Below, piece after piece: positions 54,571 to 63,547 of a stretch of 64,000 bases of DNA. This stretch comes from Bacillus massilinigeriensis (GTDB taxonomy: Bacteria; Bacillota; Bacilli; Bacillales; Cytobacillaceae), in NCBI RefSeq assembly GCF_900117315.1, contig NZ_LT630337.1:233219-297218 (forward strand). Direction: 5' to 3'. The position numbers were made by a program, and so were the translations under genes. The stretch's first letter is position 1; every line of letters starts with the position of its first letter. The notes below the pieces were generated by a model, which saw only the letters and a list, made by a program, of their open reading frames with translations, ran no database searches and was not told the DNA's origin.

Positions 54571-54607
54571 AAAAACAACAAGAGGGAATTCCCCCTTGTT
54601 GTTTTTA
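54571..54607. terminator. Strong bidirectional terminator
   Basis: AAAAACAACAAGAGGG pairs with CCCCTTGTTGTTTTT; A run on one side, T run on the other. Confidence 0.88.
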
Positions 54608-54626
54608 TGTGGAGCCTAACACTCAA

Positions 54627-55949
54627 TCAACCCTCACCTTCCAAATATTGGGAGGTGCCTGTCACCTTAACTCCAAATCCCATTCCGATTAATGTTCCAA
54701 CTATAGCAGGGACAACCCATTCTAATCCGTAGCTGGAGAATGGAAGTACCTCTCTCATTGTTTGAAGCGGACCTAAGTCAACGCCAAATGCGCTTAATCC
54801 TCCGAGACAAGCAAATACTCCAGTAAATAGAACTGTGCTGCCATAAACGGCTCTAGTATTTTTAAAATAACGATTAAAGAATGTAAGTGCAATTAATACA
54901 ATGGTTATTGGATAAGCAGTTACTAAGAAAGGAACTGAAAATTTAAGTATTTGGTTTAGACCTAAATTGGAAAGGGTAAATCCCACAAGTGTAACAGCTA
55001 AAACAATCCATTTATAACTGATCTTAGGCATTAGTTTTGAAAAATACTGACCACATGCTGTCGTCAACCCGACCACCGTTGTGAAACATGCTAATGTAAA
55101 GATGAGTCCTAATAATACCTTACCACTTGTACCAAATAATACAGTTGAAGCATTTGATAAAATATCGGTTCCATTATCGAATGAACCACTTCCGGCCATC
55201 TTTACCCCAATCATGCCAAGACTAACATAGACAAGAGCAAGTAATGACCCTGCAATAACCCCAGCCTTTAATGTATATTTTGTTAATTGCTTTCTATCTT
55301 TAACACCTTTTTGTCCGATGGCAGTAAGAATTACTATGCCGAATGCTAACGAAGCAAGGGCATCCATCGTATTATATCCTTCAATAAAGCCCTTGGAGAA
55401 GGCACCTTTTTCATAGGCTACAGAAGGAGCTAAGAAGGATGTATCCAATTTAACAAAACCAACAACACATAAGATGACCATAGAGACAAGTAATATAGGT
55501 GTAATAAATCGACCTAAATATTTTTCCATATTAGTAGGATTAAGACTGATAAAATAAACAAGAGCAAAGAATACAACGGAATATAGAAATAAAACAAGTG
55601 AAGAGTTTCCGACGTGAATAAACGGTTTTAATCCTGTCTCAAAAGCTACATTCGCGTTTCTTGGAATGGCTAGAAATGGTCCAATGCTCAGATATACAAT
55701 CACCATAAAAATAGTACTGAAAACTGGATGTACCCGATTCCCAATCGTTTGAACCCCGCCCTTAACAAGAGAAATGGCTAAGATAACAACAAACGGTAGC
55801 CCTACACCTGTTAGAACAAATCCAGAAATAGCAAGCCAAAAGGATGTGCCTGATTGGACTCCTAAAAAGGGAGGAAAGATTAAGTTACCTGCCCCGAAGT
55901 ACATCGAAAAAAGCATAAGTCCGATAAATAATGTGTCGCGTTTTTTCAT
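54627..55949 (-). CDS. brnQ: Branched-chain amino acid carrier
   Basis: A 440-residue transporter with about twelve membrane segments, LIVCS family (LFIGLMLFSMYFGAGNLIFPPFLG at the N-terminus). It imports leucine, isoleucine and valine with Na+ or H+. An isoleucine-type T-box upstream fits this role. The last codons (VTGTSQYLEGEG) are encoded by a decayed palindromic repeat, so the native C-terminus has been replaced or extended. Ribosome site GAGGAGAG. Confidence 0.9.
   Translation of the reverse strand: MKKRDTLFIGLMLFSMYFGAGNLIFPPFLGVQSGTSFWLAISGFVLTGVGLPFVVILAISLVKGGVQTIGNRVHPVFSTIFMVIVYLSIGPFLAIPRNANVAFETGLKPFIHVGNSSLVLFLYSVVFFALVYFISLNPTNMEKYLGRFITPILLVSMVILCVVGFVKLDTSFLAPSVAYEKGAFSKGFIEGYNTMDALASLAFGIVILTAIGQKGVKDRKQLTKYTLKAGVIAGSLLALVYVSLGMIGVKMAGSGSFDNGTDILSNASTVLFGTSGKVLLGLIFTLACFTTVVGLTTACGQYFSKLMPKISYKWIVLAVTLVGFTLSNLGLNQILKFSVPFLVTAYPITIVLIALTFFNRYFKNTRAVYGSTVLFTGVFACLGGLSAFGVDLGPLQTMREVLPFSSYGLEWVVPAIVGTLIGMGFGVKVTGTSQYLEGEG
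54633..54667. repeat. Decayed palindromic repeat inside brnQ 3' end
   Basis: TGGGAGGTGCCTGTCACCT (54649-54667) matches the right arm of copies C and D at about 17 of 19 bases; the left arm is reduced to CTCACCTTCCA. It overlaps the last brnQ codons. Confidence 0.65.
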
Positions 55950-56013
55950 TTTTAAATCTCTCCTCTAAACATCAAATTTGGCAAGTGACAGCTTACCTCC
56001 TATTTATAGAAAT

Positions 56014-56283
56014 AAAAAAACTCGTCCCCAAACAAGGGACGAGTTTGTACTCGCGTTACCACCCTAATTCCGCAATTTAAAACTTTTTTGCGGCGCTCTA
56101 GTCAACGTACTGTCATACGCGTTCCTTTGTAACGGAGGATAACCCGTCAAAGCTTACTAGCCTTCAGCTTTGCATCTCAGAGATGATCTTCAGATAGAAC
56201 CTATTCATCGACTCCCACCAAATGCCGACTCTCTAAAGAATAGAGTTTCTTACTTACTCTTCTCGTCACTGATTTTTGTTAAT
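56014..56283 (-). promoter_or_regulatory. T-box riboswitch upstream of brnQ
   Basis: On the minus strand the canonical T-box AGGGTGGTAACGCGAGT lies at 56049-56065, followed by a terminator with AACTCGTCCC pairing with GGGACGAGTT and seven Ts (56014-56045). Upstream lies a long stem I with a specifier loop region reading GAAGATCATCTCTGAG; the likely specifier is ATC (isoleucine). Uncharged tRNA would switch the terminator off. Confidence 0.9.
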
Positions 56284-56289
56284 GCATTT

Positions 56290-56318
56290 AATTTACCATA
56301 ATAAAAATACTATGTCAA
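56290..56318 (-). promoter_or_regulatory. brnQ T-box promoter
   Basis: Minus strand TTGACA (56313-56318) and TAAATT (56290-56295) with 17-base spacing; start predicted near 56283. Confidence 0.75.
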
Positions 56319-56613
56319 TATATTTTGATTGTTAACTTTTTTCTAATAATTCTCATATATACTGGTTAATATTAAGGAAAAATAATTGAATCAAATCAAA
56401 TATATAAAAGTAGAATAATATAATAATTATTCATTAATATATTAAAAATCGATTGTTTTATGAGCTTTTTGCAAAAAGGATTGCACGAAAAATGTGAAAA
56501 GATTGTGAAGGGCTAAGATAGCGATTTATTAAAAAACCTTGTCATTACTGAGTTTATTGGAAAATATTCGAAAGAATATGTAATGAAAAGAATTATTTCA
56601 TGCATATTTATTG

Positions 56614-56642
56614 TTGTACATTGGAAATAGTTATGTTAGTAT
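56614..56642 (+). promoter_or_regulatory. Promoter of the sugar ABC operon
   Basis: TTGTAC (56614-56619) and TAGTAT (56637-56642) with 17-base spacing. The predicted start near 56649 lies just before the first operator-like box. The leader to the first gene is about 180 nt. The AT-rich stretch 56319-56613 shows no gene. Confidence 0.6.
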
Positions 56643-56658
56643 TGGGTTAGAAATTAAT

Positions 56659-56800
56659 GCAAACGATTTCATTAATTTCATTAACCGAAAATCGTTACGA
56701 GGTGACAGTAGACTATAACTGCTAATTAGATAGCAAGATCTCCCTTTTATTATGCTAGTAAAATATAGCGGTTCGTTTACTCATTTGCGCAAACGATTTC
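56659..56800 (+). promoter_or_regulatory. LacI-type operator boxes
   Basis: GCAAACGATTTC occurs at 56659-56670 and again at 56789-56800; a related CGAAAATCGTTACG lies at 56686-56699. A similar AAATCGTTTTC lies before the downstream lacI-type gene (59973-59983). The CG-centred boxes fit a LacI-family repressor (or CcpA), most simply the linked regulator. Confidence 0.6.
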
Positions 56801-56828
56801 TCAAACACACAAAATTGGGGGTAATAAG

Positions 56829-58130
56829 ATGCAAAAGAAAAAATTACTGACCGGAGTCTTATCTTCTGTAGTACTTTCAAGTGTTATTCTTGCGGGCTGT
56901 TCATCAGGAGACTCAGGTAAAGAATCAAAAAGTGATCAAGAAAAAGTTACTTTAGATGTTTTCCAATTTAAAGTAGAGTTCAAAGATCAATTTGAAAAAG
57001 TTGCAGAAAAATACGAGAAAGAAAACAAAAATGTTGACATCAACATCACAACTGTTGGTGGCGGCGAAGATTACGGTGCAGCATTAAAATCTAAATTTGC
57101 ATCTGGTAAAGAGCCAGCTATCTACAACATCGGTGGACCACAAGACGTTGAGGATTGGAAAGCTAAATTAGCTGACCTATCTGATACAAAAGCAGCAGCA
57201 GCAGCTCTTGAAGGAACACTTGAAGGTGTTAAAACAGATGGAAAAACTTTAGGTTTACCATACAACCAAGAAGGTTATGGATTCCTATATAATAAAGCAG
57301 TATTTGAAAAAGCTAGAATTGACCCAGCAAGCATCAAAGATTTTGCTAGCTTAGAAGCAGCAGTTAAAACATTGGATTCTAAGAAAAAAGATTTAGGTCT
57401 TGAAGCAGTATTCGCATTACCTGGTAAAGAAAAATGGGTAACTGGTTTACACTTATCTAATGCTTTCTTAGCTCCAGAATTCGATAACAATGTTTTAAAT
57501 TCTTTCAACGCAAAAACAGTTGAATTCAAATATTCTGATGCATTCAAGAAGGTTCTTGACTTACAAAACAATTATTCTGTACAACCAACTGTAAGCCTTG
57601 ACTATTCAAAACAAGTTGAAGAATTATTCTCATTACAAAAAGTTGCTATCATTGAACAAGGTAACTGGGTATATGGTTCAATCGCAGGTGTTGATGAAGA
57701 ATTTGCAAATAACAGCGTAGGTTTACTACCAATTCCAGTTGAAGGCTACAAAGGTGACTCAATCCCTGTAGGTATCCCAATGTACTGGGGAGTTAACAGC
57801 AATAAAGACGAAGCTACTGTAAAAGCTGCAAAAGAATTCTTAGACTGGTTATACACTTCTGAAGACGGTAAAAATACTGTATTAGAAGACTTTAAATTTA
57901 TCCCTGCATACCAAGATTATGATGTATCAAAAATCTCTGACCCAATCTCTAAAGCTGTTTACCAATATGCTTTAGATGGAAAAACTATTGGCTGGACATT
58001 CATGGGATATCCAACTGGTTGGGGAGAAAACCAACTTGGTGTTAACATTCAAAAATATTTAAGCGATAAAGCATCTTGGGATGAAGTTGTTAAAGCTTCA
58101 AAAGATGAGTGGGCAAAAGCTAGAAAATAA
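56829..58130 (+). CDS. Carbohydrate ABC transporter substrate-binding lipoprotein
   Basis: A 433-residue lipoprotein (signal ending ILAGC) of the family 1 sugar-binding type: VDINITTVGGGEDYGAALKSKFASGKEPAI, PYNQEGYGFLYNKAVFEK and GNWVYGSI motifs. It captures an oligosaccharide or sugar for the two permeases that follow. Codon use is unusually uniform, which suggests high expression. No ATPase gene is in the cluster; a shared MsmX-like ATPase would be needed. Confidence 0.92.
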   Translation: MQKKKLLTGVLSSVVLSSVILAGCSSGDSGKESKSDQEKVTLDVFQFKVEFKDQFEKVAEKYEKENKNVDINITTVGGGEDYGAALKSKFASGKEPAIYNIGGPQDVEDWKAKLADLSDTKAAAAALEGTLEGVKTDGKTLGLPYNQEGYGFLYNKAVFEKARIDPASIKDFASLEAAVKTLDSKKKDLGLEAVFALPGKEKWVTGLHLSNAFLAPEFDNNVLNSFNAKTVEFKYSDAFKKVLDLQNNYSVQPTVSLDYSKQVEELFSLQKVAIIEQGNWVYGSIAGVDEEFANNSVGLLPIPVEGYKGDSIPVGIPMYWGVNSNKDEATVKAAKEFLDWLYTSEDGKNTVLEDFKFIPAYQDYDVSKISDPISKAVYQYALDGKTIGWTFMGYPTGWGENQLGVNIQKYLSDKASWDEVVKASKDEWAKARK

Positions 58131-58157
58131 TTATTTTGATCTAAGATAGATTTGCTT

Positions 58158-58196
58158 AGAAAACAAAGTAGCTGCCCCTTAGCTACTTTGTTTTCT
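58158..58196 (+). terminator. Hairpin between binding protein and permeases
   Basis: AGAAAACAAAGTAGCT pairs perfectly with AGCTACTTTGTTTTCT around GCCCCTT. It lacks a long T run, so it probably stabilises the first message and lets only part of transcription through to the permeases. Confidence 0.8.
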
Positions 58197-58259
58197 CTAT
58201 AATATACCTCTATTATGCCTCAATGTTCTATCTTTAGAAAAATTTGGAGGGAAAACTTT

Positions 58260-59120
58260 ATGCGTACTCGGGATTTATCCTATTGGCTATTTCTAGCCCC
58301 CGTACTTGTTGCACTTACTTTAGTTGTTATCATTCCTTTACTATTTGGGGTTTACTATTCCTTTACTGATTGGAATGGAATTGAAGCGAATGCATTTGTC
58401 GGGTTCCAAAACTACATCGATTTATTCCATGATACTGAATTTATGGACTCATTATGGTTTACAGTGAAGTTTTCGGTAGTATCTATTATTCTAATTAATA
58501 TTATCGGGCTAAGTTTAGCGCTAATTGTTGTTTCTAAAATTAAATCTAATCATTTCTTAAGAACAATCTTCTTCATGCCTAACCTAATTGGAGGATTAAT
58601 CTTAGGATTTATCTGGCAATTTATTTTTACAAAAGTATTCAATGGTATTGGGGAGCTTATGGGAATTGAAAGCTTAATGGGTTGGCTTTCTACAACCGAA
58701 ACAGGTTTCTGGGGTATGGTTATCCTCATGAGCTGGCAAATGTCCGGATATATCATGATTATCTATATTTCATATCTTGAAGGTTTACCTGGAGAATTAC
58801 TTGAAGCAGCTGAGATTGATGGGACAAACACTTTGCAAAAGTTCCGCTACATTATTTTCCCATTAGTTGCTCCAGCATTCACAGTAAGCTTGTTCTTAAC
58901 ATTATCTAATACATTTAAGCTTTATGATCAAAACTTATCCTTAACTGCAGGTGGACCTTATAATTCAACACAAATGGTCGCTATGGAAATCTTTAAAACC
59001 GCCTTCAGTGAAAATGAAATGGCCTACGCATCAGCGAAAGCAGTTGTCTTCTTTATCATTGTTGCTGTCATATCATTAACACAGACATATATCAATAAGA
59101 AAAGGGAGGTCGAAATGTAA
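58260..59120 (+). CDS. Sugar ABC transporter permease 1 (MalF-like)
   Basis: A 286-residue permease with six membrane segments; the coupling-helix EAA motif reads LEGLPGELLEAAEIDGTNTLQKFRYIIFP. I start at the ATG at 58260 behind TTGGAGGG. Its TAA overlaps the next ATG. Confidence 0.92.
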   Translation: MRTRDLSYWLFLAPVLVALTLVVIIPLLFGVYYSFTDWNGIEANAFVGFQNYIDLFHDTEFMDSLWFTVKFSVVSIILINIIGLSLALIVVSKIKSNHFLRTIFFMPNLIGGLILGFIWQFIFTKVFNGIGELMGIESLMGWLSTTETGFWGMVILMSWQMSGYIMIIYISYLEGLPGELLEAAEIDGTNTLQKFRYIIFPLVAPAFTVSLFLTLSNTFKLYDQNLSLTAGGPYNSTQMVAMEIFKTAFSENEMAYASAKAVVFFIIVAVISLTQTYINKKREVEM

Positions 59121-59935
59121 TGGGCAGAAAGTATAATTTTCCAGTTGAAGTTTTAGGTGTTATTTTAGGCCTATTATGGATCGCTCCTTTTTACTTAATG
59201 ATTGTAAACTCTTTTAAAACAAAAAGGGAAATGTTCTCGGATGTATTAAAGTTACCTGAAGATTTTACGTTTGATAACTACGTAGAGGCTTTTACACAAC
59301 TAGAGTTTCTTAAAACATTTATGAACTCATTAATTATTACAGTTGTAAGTGTTGTAATTATTATCCTTTTCTCTTCCATGGCAGCATATGCTTTATCTCG
59401 TGCAAAAGGGAAAGTAAGTACAATCATCTTCTTTATCTTTGTAGCAGCTATGTTGATTCCTTTCCAATCAGTTATGATTCCATTAATCACGCTTTTTGGT
59501 AAGTTTGAAATGTTAAACCGAGCAGGAATCATCTTTATGTACTTAGGATTTGGAAGTAGCTTATCTATCTTCCTTTACCACGGAACTCTTGGTGGGATTT
59601 CAAAATCATTAGACGAGGCTGCAACCATCGATGGTGCAAATAAATTTCAGATTTTCTGGTATATCATTTTCCCAATGCTTAAGCCAATATCTGTTACTGT
59701 AGCAATCTTAAATACCATTTGGATTTGGAATGACTATCTATTACCATCACTTGTAATTAACCAAGAAGGAATGCAAACAATTCCACTTAGAATGTTCTTC
59801 TTCTTCGGTGAATATACGAAACAATGGCATTTAGCATTGGCTGGTTTAACCATCGCCATCATACCAGTAATAATTGCTTACTTCTTTGCGCAAAAGCAAA
59901 TTATTAAAGGTGTATCTGAAGGGGCAGTTAAATAG
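59120..59935 (+). CDS. Sugar ABC transporter permease 2 (MalG-like)
   Basis: A 271-residue permease with six membrane segments; EAA motif GGISKSLDEAATIDGANKFQIFWYIIFP. It overlaps the preceding stop (TAATG). Confidence 0.92.
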   Translation: MGRKYNFPVEVLGVILGLLWIAPFYLMIVNSFKTKREMFSDVLKLPEDFTFDNYVEAFTQLEFLKTFMNSLIITVVSVVIIILFSSMAAYALSRAKGKVSTIIFFIFVAAMLIPFQSVMIPLITLFGKFEMLNRAGIIFMYLGFGSSLSIFLYHGTLGGISKSLDEAATIDGANKFQIFWYIIFPMLKPISVTVAILNTIWIWNDYLLPSLVINQEGMQTIPLRMFFFFGEYTKQWHLALAGLTIAIIPVIIAYFFAQKQIIKGVSEGAVK

Positions 59936-60144
59936 GACATTTTCCTTATAGAAACATAAAATTCATTAATAAAAATCGTTTTCTGTCAATGAATAGTATT
60001 CTATAATGAAGATAGATTACCTTTATCAAAATTTTGTGAATTGGTTTTTATTAAGAATTGGATTTCTAGTAGGATTATGTGATTAAGAAATAGAAAATCG
60101 ATTCACCATGAATAAATACGTAACCAAACCTGGAGGTCATTTTG

Positions 60145-61164
60145 GTGATTACGATTAAGGATGTAGCAAAGGAAGCAAATGTTGCACCTTCAACTGTCTC
60201 GAGGGTTATAGCTGATAATCCGAGGATAAGTGAAAAAACAAAGAAAAAGGTTAGAGAGGTAATGGACCGTCTTGGCTATTATCCGAATCTGCAAGCAAGG
60301 AGTTTGGCTGCTAAGAGTACGCAAACGATTGGTGTCGTTTTTCCAAACTCAGGATTTAATTCCTTCCAGAATCCTTTCTTTCCTATTGTCCTACAGGGGA
60401 TCAGTACAGTAGCCCATTGTAAAAAATATGGAATGTACCTCTCGACTGGTGCAACAGAAGCTGAAATATATGAAGAAGTCATATCAATGGTTCAAGGGAA
60501 GAGGGTAGACGGCATTGTTCTACTCTCATCAAGAACCGATGATAAAACGATGCAATACTTGGATGAAGTAGATTTCCCTTTTACGGTTGTAGGAAGGCCC
60601 TATGCTAATGAAGGTCAGATTACCTATGTTGATAATGACAATGTGTTCATTACAAAGCAGGCAACTAAATATTTAATTGACCTAGGACATGAAAATATCG
60701 CCTTTATTGGCGGAAGTAAGGATTTTGTTGTGACTTTAGATCGTCTTAATGGATTCAAACAGGCTTTAGCAGAAGCGAACCTTCAATTTAGGGAAGAAAA
60801 TGTAGTCCATGATATTCAATCAACTGACAAAGGTGAGGAGGTTATTAAATCCTTAATTACGATGGAATCTCCTCCAACAGCTCTAGTAACCTTGGATGAT
60901 TCGATGGCTTATACATTAATCAGTCATCTGGAAAATCTGGACGTTCGAGTTCCAGAGGATATCTCAATCGTTAGCTTTAACAACTATATGCTTTCTGAGC
61001 ATTTAAAGCCACCTTTGACTTCAGTAGACATTAGTATTTTTCAATTAGGCTATGAAGCAACAAATTGTTTGTTAGAAAAACTTGAAAATCCTAATGTTTT
61101 ACCAAAACGGATTACCATTCCAACAAGACTGATTATCCGCAAGTCGTGCTCTCCCAATAAGTAA
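60145..61164 (+). CDS. LacI-family transcriptional regulator
   Basis: A 339-residue regulator: N-terminal HTH (TIKDVAKEANVAPSTVSRVI), hinge helix (QARSLAAKST) and a periplasmic-binding-like effector domain. GTG start eight bases after GGAGG. Likely the repressor of the linked sugar operon and, from the upstream operator-like box, of itself. Confidence 0.9.
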   Translation: MITIKDVAKEANVAPSTVSRVIADNPRISEKTKKKVREVMDRLGYYPNLQARSLAAKSTQTIGVVFPNSGFNSFQNPFFPIVLQGISTVAHCKKYGMYLSTGATEAEIYEEVISMVQGKRVDGIVLLSSRTDDKTMQYLDEVDFPFTVVGRPYANEGQITYVDNDNVFITKQATKYLIDLGHENIAFIGGSKDFVVTLDRLNGFKQALAEANLQFREENVVHDIQSTDKGEEVIKSLITMESPPTALVTLDDSMAYTLISHLENLDVRVPEDISIVSFNNYMLSEHLKPPLTSVDISIFQLGYEATNCLLEKLENPNVLPKRITIPTRLIIRKSCSPNK

Positions 61165-61165
61165 T

Positions 61166-61211
61166 AAAAGGCAGCTGTATCTCTAATAAAAAGAGTCAGT
61201 ATGCCTTTTTT
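61166..61211 (+). terminator. Terminator after the LacI-type gene
   Basis: AAAAGGCA pairs with TGCCTTTT, followed by Ts; the intervening 28 bases include a smaller stem. Confidence 0.6.
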
Positions 61212-61357
61212 CTTATTAGCTAATAATAGGGTGTTTGTGATATGATTTAAAGGAATCACCATCCCTATTTAACCTCATCAATAGCCTCGAATGTACTTCA
61301 TACATCACAACCTTTTTTATTCCATCCCTATTTTTTATCGAAAGGAGCAATAGTCAT

Positions 61358-63490
61358 TTGATTGAGCAAGCCCAGAAATTATTAAATTCTTACTTTGGAT
61401 ATTCAGCATTTCGTAAGGGTCAAGAATTAGCAATTCTCTCCTGCCTTGAAGGGGAAAATACCCTTTGTGTCATGCCTACTGGGGGCGGGAAATCGATTTG
61501 TTACCAGATTCCTGCGCTTATGTTATCAGGAACCACGATTGTAATTTCTCCACTTATTTCACTCATGAAGGATCAGGTTGATACATTACTCCAATTGGGA
61601 ATACCTGCTACTTATATTAATAGTTCAATCAGCGTTTCAGAGGCAAACGAGAGGATTAGAGCAGCACAAAATGGAGATTATAAACTACTTTATATTGCAC
61701 CTGAAAGATTAGAATCATATGATTTTTTGGAGGAACTTCAAAAAATGGAAATTCCTCTAATCGCTGTTGATGAAGCACATTGTATTTCACAATGGGGCCA
61801 TGATTTTCGGCCGAGCTATCGACATATTCATAAAATAGTGCAAAGTTTAGAAAAAACACCTGTTGTGATAGCTCTCACAGCAACGGCAACTCCAATTGTT
61901 CGTGCAGATATTTGCAGCTCACTAAATATTGATGAAAATAGCACCGTTATTACAGGATTCCAACGAGAAAATCTTTCATTTTCAGTAATCAAGGGTCAGG
62001 ACCGTTTCCTATTTTTAAAGGATTATATTAAGAAGAATGAAAAGGAAGCAGGCATTATTTATGCAGCAACTAGAAAAACAGTAGACCAATTATATGAGAG
62101 ATTAGCAAGAGAAAATATAGAAGTCGCCCGATATCATGCAGGAATGAATGACCAAGACCGGATAAATGAACAAGAACAATTTCTTCAAGATAAAAAGACA
62201 GTCATGGTTGCAACATCAGCGTTCGGAATGGGGATTGATAAAAGCAACATCAGATATGTGATTCACTTTCAGGTTCCTAAGAACATGGAAAGCTATTATC
62301 AAGAAGCAGGCCGTGCTGGAAGAGATGGTCTAGAGAGTGAGTGTATTGTGTTGTTTTCTCAACAGGATGTCCAGGTTCAACGGTTCCTAATTGATCAATC
62401 AACAGACCATCTACGGATTCAATCAGAGCTGGAAAAACTGAGACACATGGTAGATTATTGTCATACAGAGAATTGCTTACAAGGTTTTATTCTTCATTAT
62501 TTTGGTGAACAAGTGATTGTGCCTTGTGGAAAGTGTGGAAATTGTACCGACACGAGGAATAGTATTGATGTTACAAGGGAAGCGCAGATGGTATTGTCAT
62601 GCATGATTCGAATGGGGCAGCGTTTCGGGAAAAATTTAATTGCCCAGGTCCTCACTGGTTCGAGAAATAAAAAGGTTATAGAACTTGGCTTTCATAAGCT
62701 TCCTACATACGGAATCTTAAAGGATAGAAGCAGTAAAGATATTAGCGATTTTATCGAGTTTTTAATCACTCAAGATCTCATAGGTGTCGCTCAAGGCTCC
62801 TTCCCGACTTTATTTGTGGCAGGAAAGGGGAAAGAGGTTCTGCTGGGCAAGGAAACAGTTATGAGAAAAGAATCTGTTCAGGTTAAGATGATTTCGAGAA
62901 ATGACCCTTTATTTGAAGAGCTAAGAAGTGTTCGAAAATCCTTGGCAGAGCAAGAAGGTGTTCCACCTTTTGTGATTTTTTCAGACACATCTTTAAGAGA
63001 CATGTGTACGAAATTACCTTTGTCAGAAGTCGAGTTTTTGCAGGTGAGTGGGGTTGGGGAGCATAAGCTAAAAAAATATGGTGAACAGTTTATCAAGGTG
63101 ATTATTGAATATTGTCAGTCCAATCCAGAAAGAAGACCTGAAAAAGTTCAAAGTATCGAACAACCAAAAGCAACAAAAAAAGTGGTTAGAGACTCACATC
63201 TAATTAGTTATGAGATGTATCGTGAGCAATTATCTGTGAAAGATATTGCAAAAAGTCGTGACCTTAACGTAACTACTGTAGAAAATCATTTGATTCTTTG
63301 CTTTGAACAAGGGTTAGAAATAGATTTAATGTCAGAGATACCTGAGAATTCTTTACATTTACTGGAGGAAGCGGTAGAAAGGGTTGGGATGGACCGATTA
63401 AAGCCAATCAAAGAACAGCTACCGGATGAGATATCCTATTTTATGATTAAAATTTATCTTTCTAGTTTGAGAAAAAAGGTTACACAGTAA
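61358..63490 (+). CDS. recQ: RecQ ATP-dependent DNA helicase
   Basis: A 710-residue 3'-5' helicase. Motif I is MPTGGGKSICYQ, motif II VDEAHCISQWGHDFRPSY, motif VI EAGRAGRDG. The zinc-binding cysteines (CGKCGNC) and RQC domain follow, then HRDC (VEFLQVSGVGEHKLKKYGEQFI) and a C-terminal HTH-like domain (SVKDIAKSRDLNVTTVENHLI). TTG start, AAAGGAG ten bases upstream. Confidence 0.95.
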   Translation: MIEQAQKLLNSYFGYSAFRKGQELAILSCLEGENTLCVMPTGGGKSICYQIPALMLSGTTIVISPLISLMKDQVDTLLQLGIPATYINSSISVSEANERIRAAQNGDYKLLYIAPERLESYDFLEELQKMEIPLIAVDEAHCISQWGHDFRPSYRHIHKIVQSLEKTPVVIALTATATPIVRADICSSLNIDENSTVITGFQRENLSFSVIKGQDRFLFLKDYIKKNEKEAGIIYAATRKTVDQLYERLARENIEVARYHAGMNDQDRINEQEQFLQDKKTVMVATSAFGMGIDKSNIRYVIHFQVPKNMESYYQEAGRAGRDGLESECIVLFSQQDVQVQRFLIDQSTDHLRIQSELEKLRHMVDYCHTENCLQGFILHYFGEQVIVPCGKCGNCTDTRNSIDVTREAQMVLSCMIRMGQRFGKNLIAQVLTGSRNKKVIELGFHKLPTYGILKDRSSKDISDFIEFLITQDLIGVAQGSFPTLFVAGKGKEVLLGKETVMRKESVQVKMISRNDPLFEELRSVRKSLAEQEGVPPFVIFSDTSLRDMCTKLPLSEVEFLQVSGVGEHKLKKYGEQFIKVIIEYCQSNPERRPEKVQSIEQPKATKKVVRDSHLISYEMYREQLSVKDIAKSRDLNVTTVENHLILCFEQGLEIDLMSEIPENSLHLLEEAVERVGMDRLKPIKEQLPDEISYFMIKIYLSSLRKKVTQ

Positions 63491-63496
63491 AAAAGT

Positions 63497-63542
63497 AAGG
63501 AGCAGACCAATAAAGTGATATCACTTTATTGGTCTGCTCCTT
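63497..63542. terminator. Bidirectional terminator, 46-bp palindrome
   Basis: AAGGAGCAGACCAATAAAGT and following bases pair perfectly with their complement (22-bp arms, 63497-63518 and 63521-63542) between convergent recQ and glnS. Confidence 0.9.
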
Positions 63543-63547
63543 TTATA

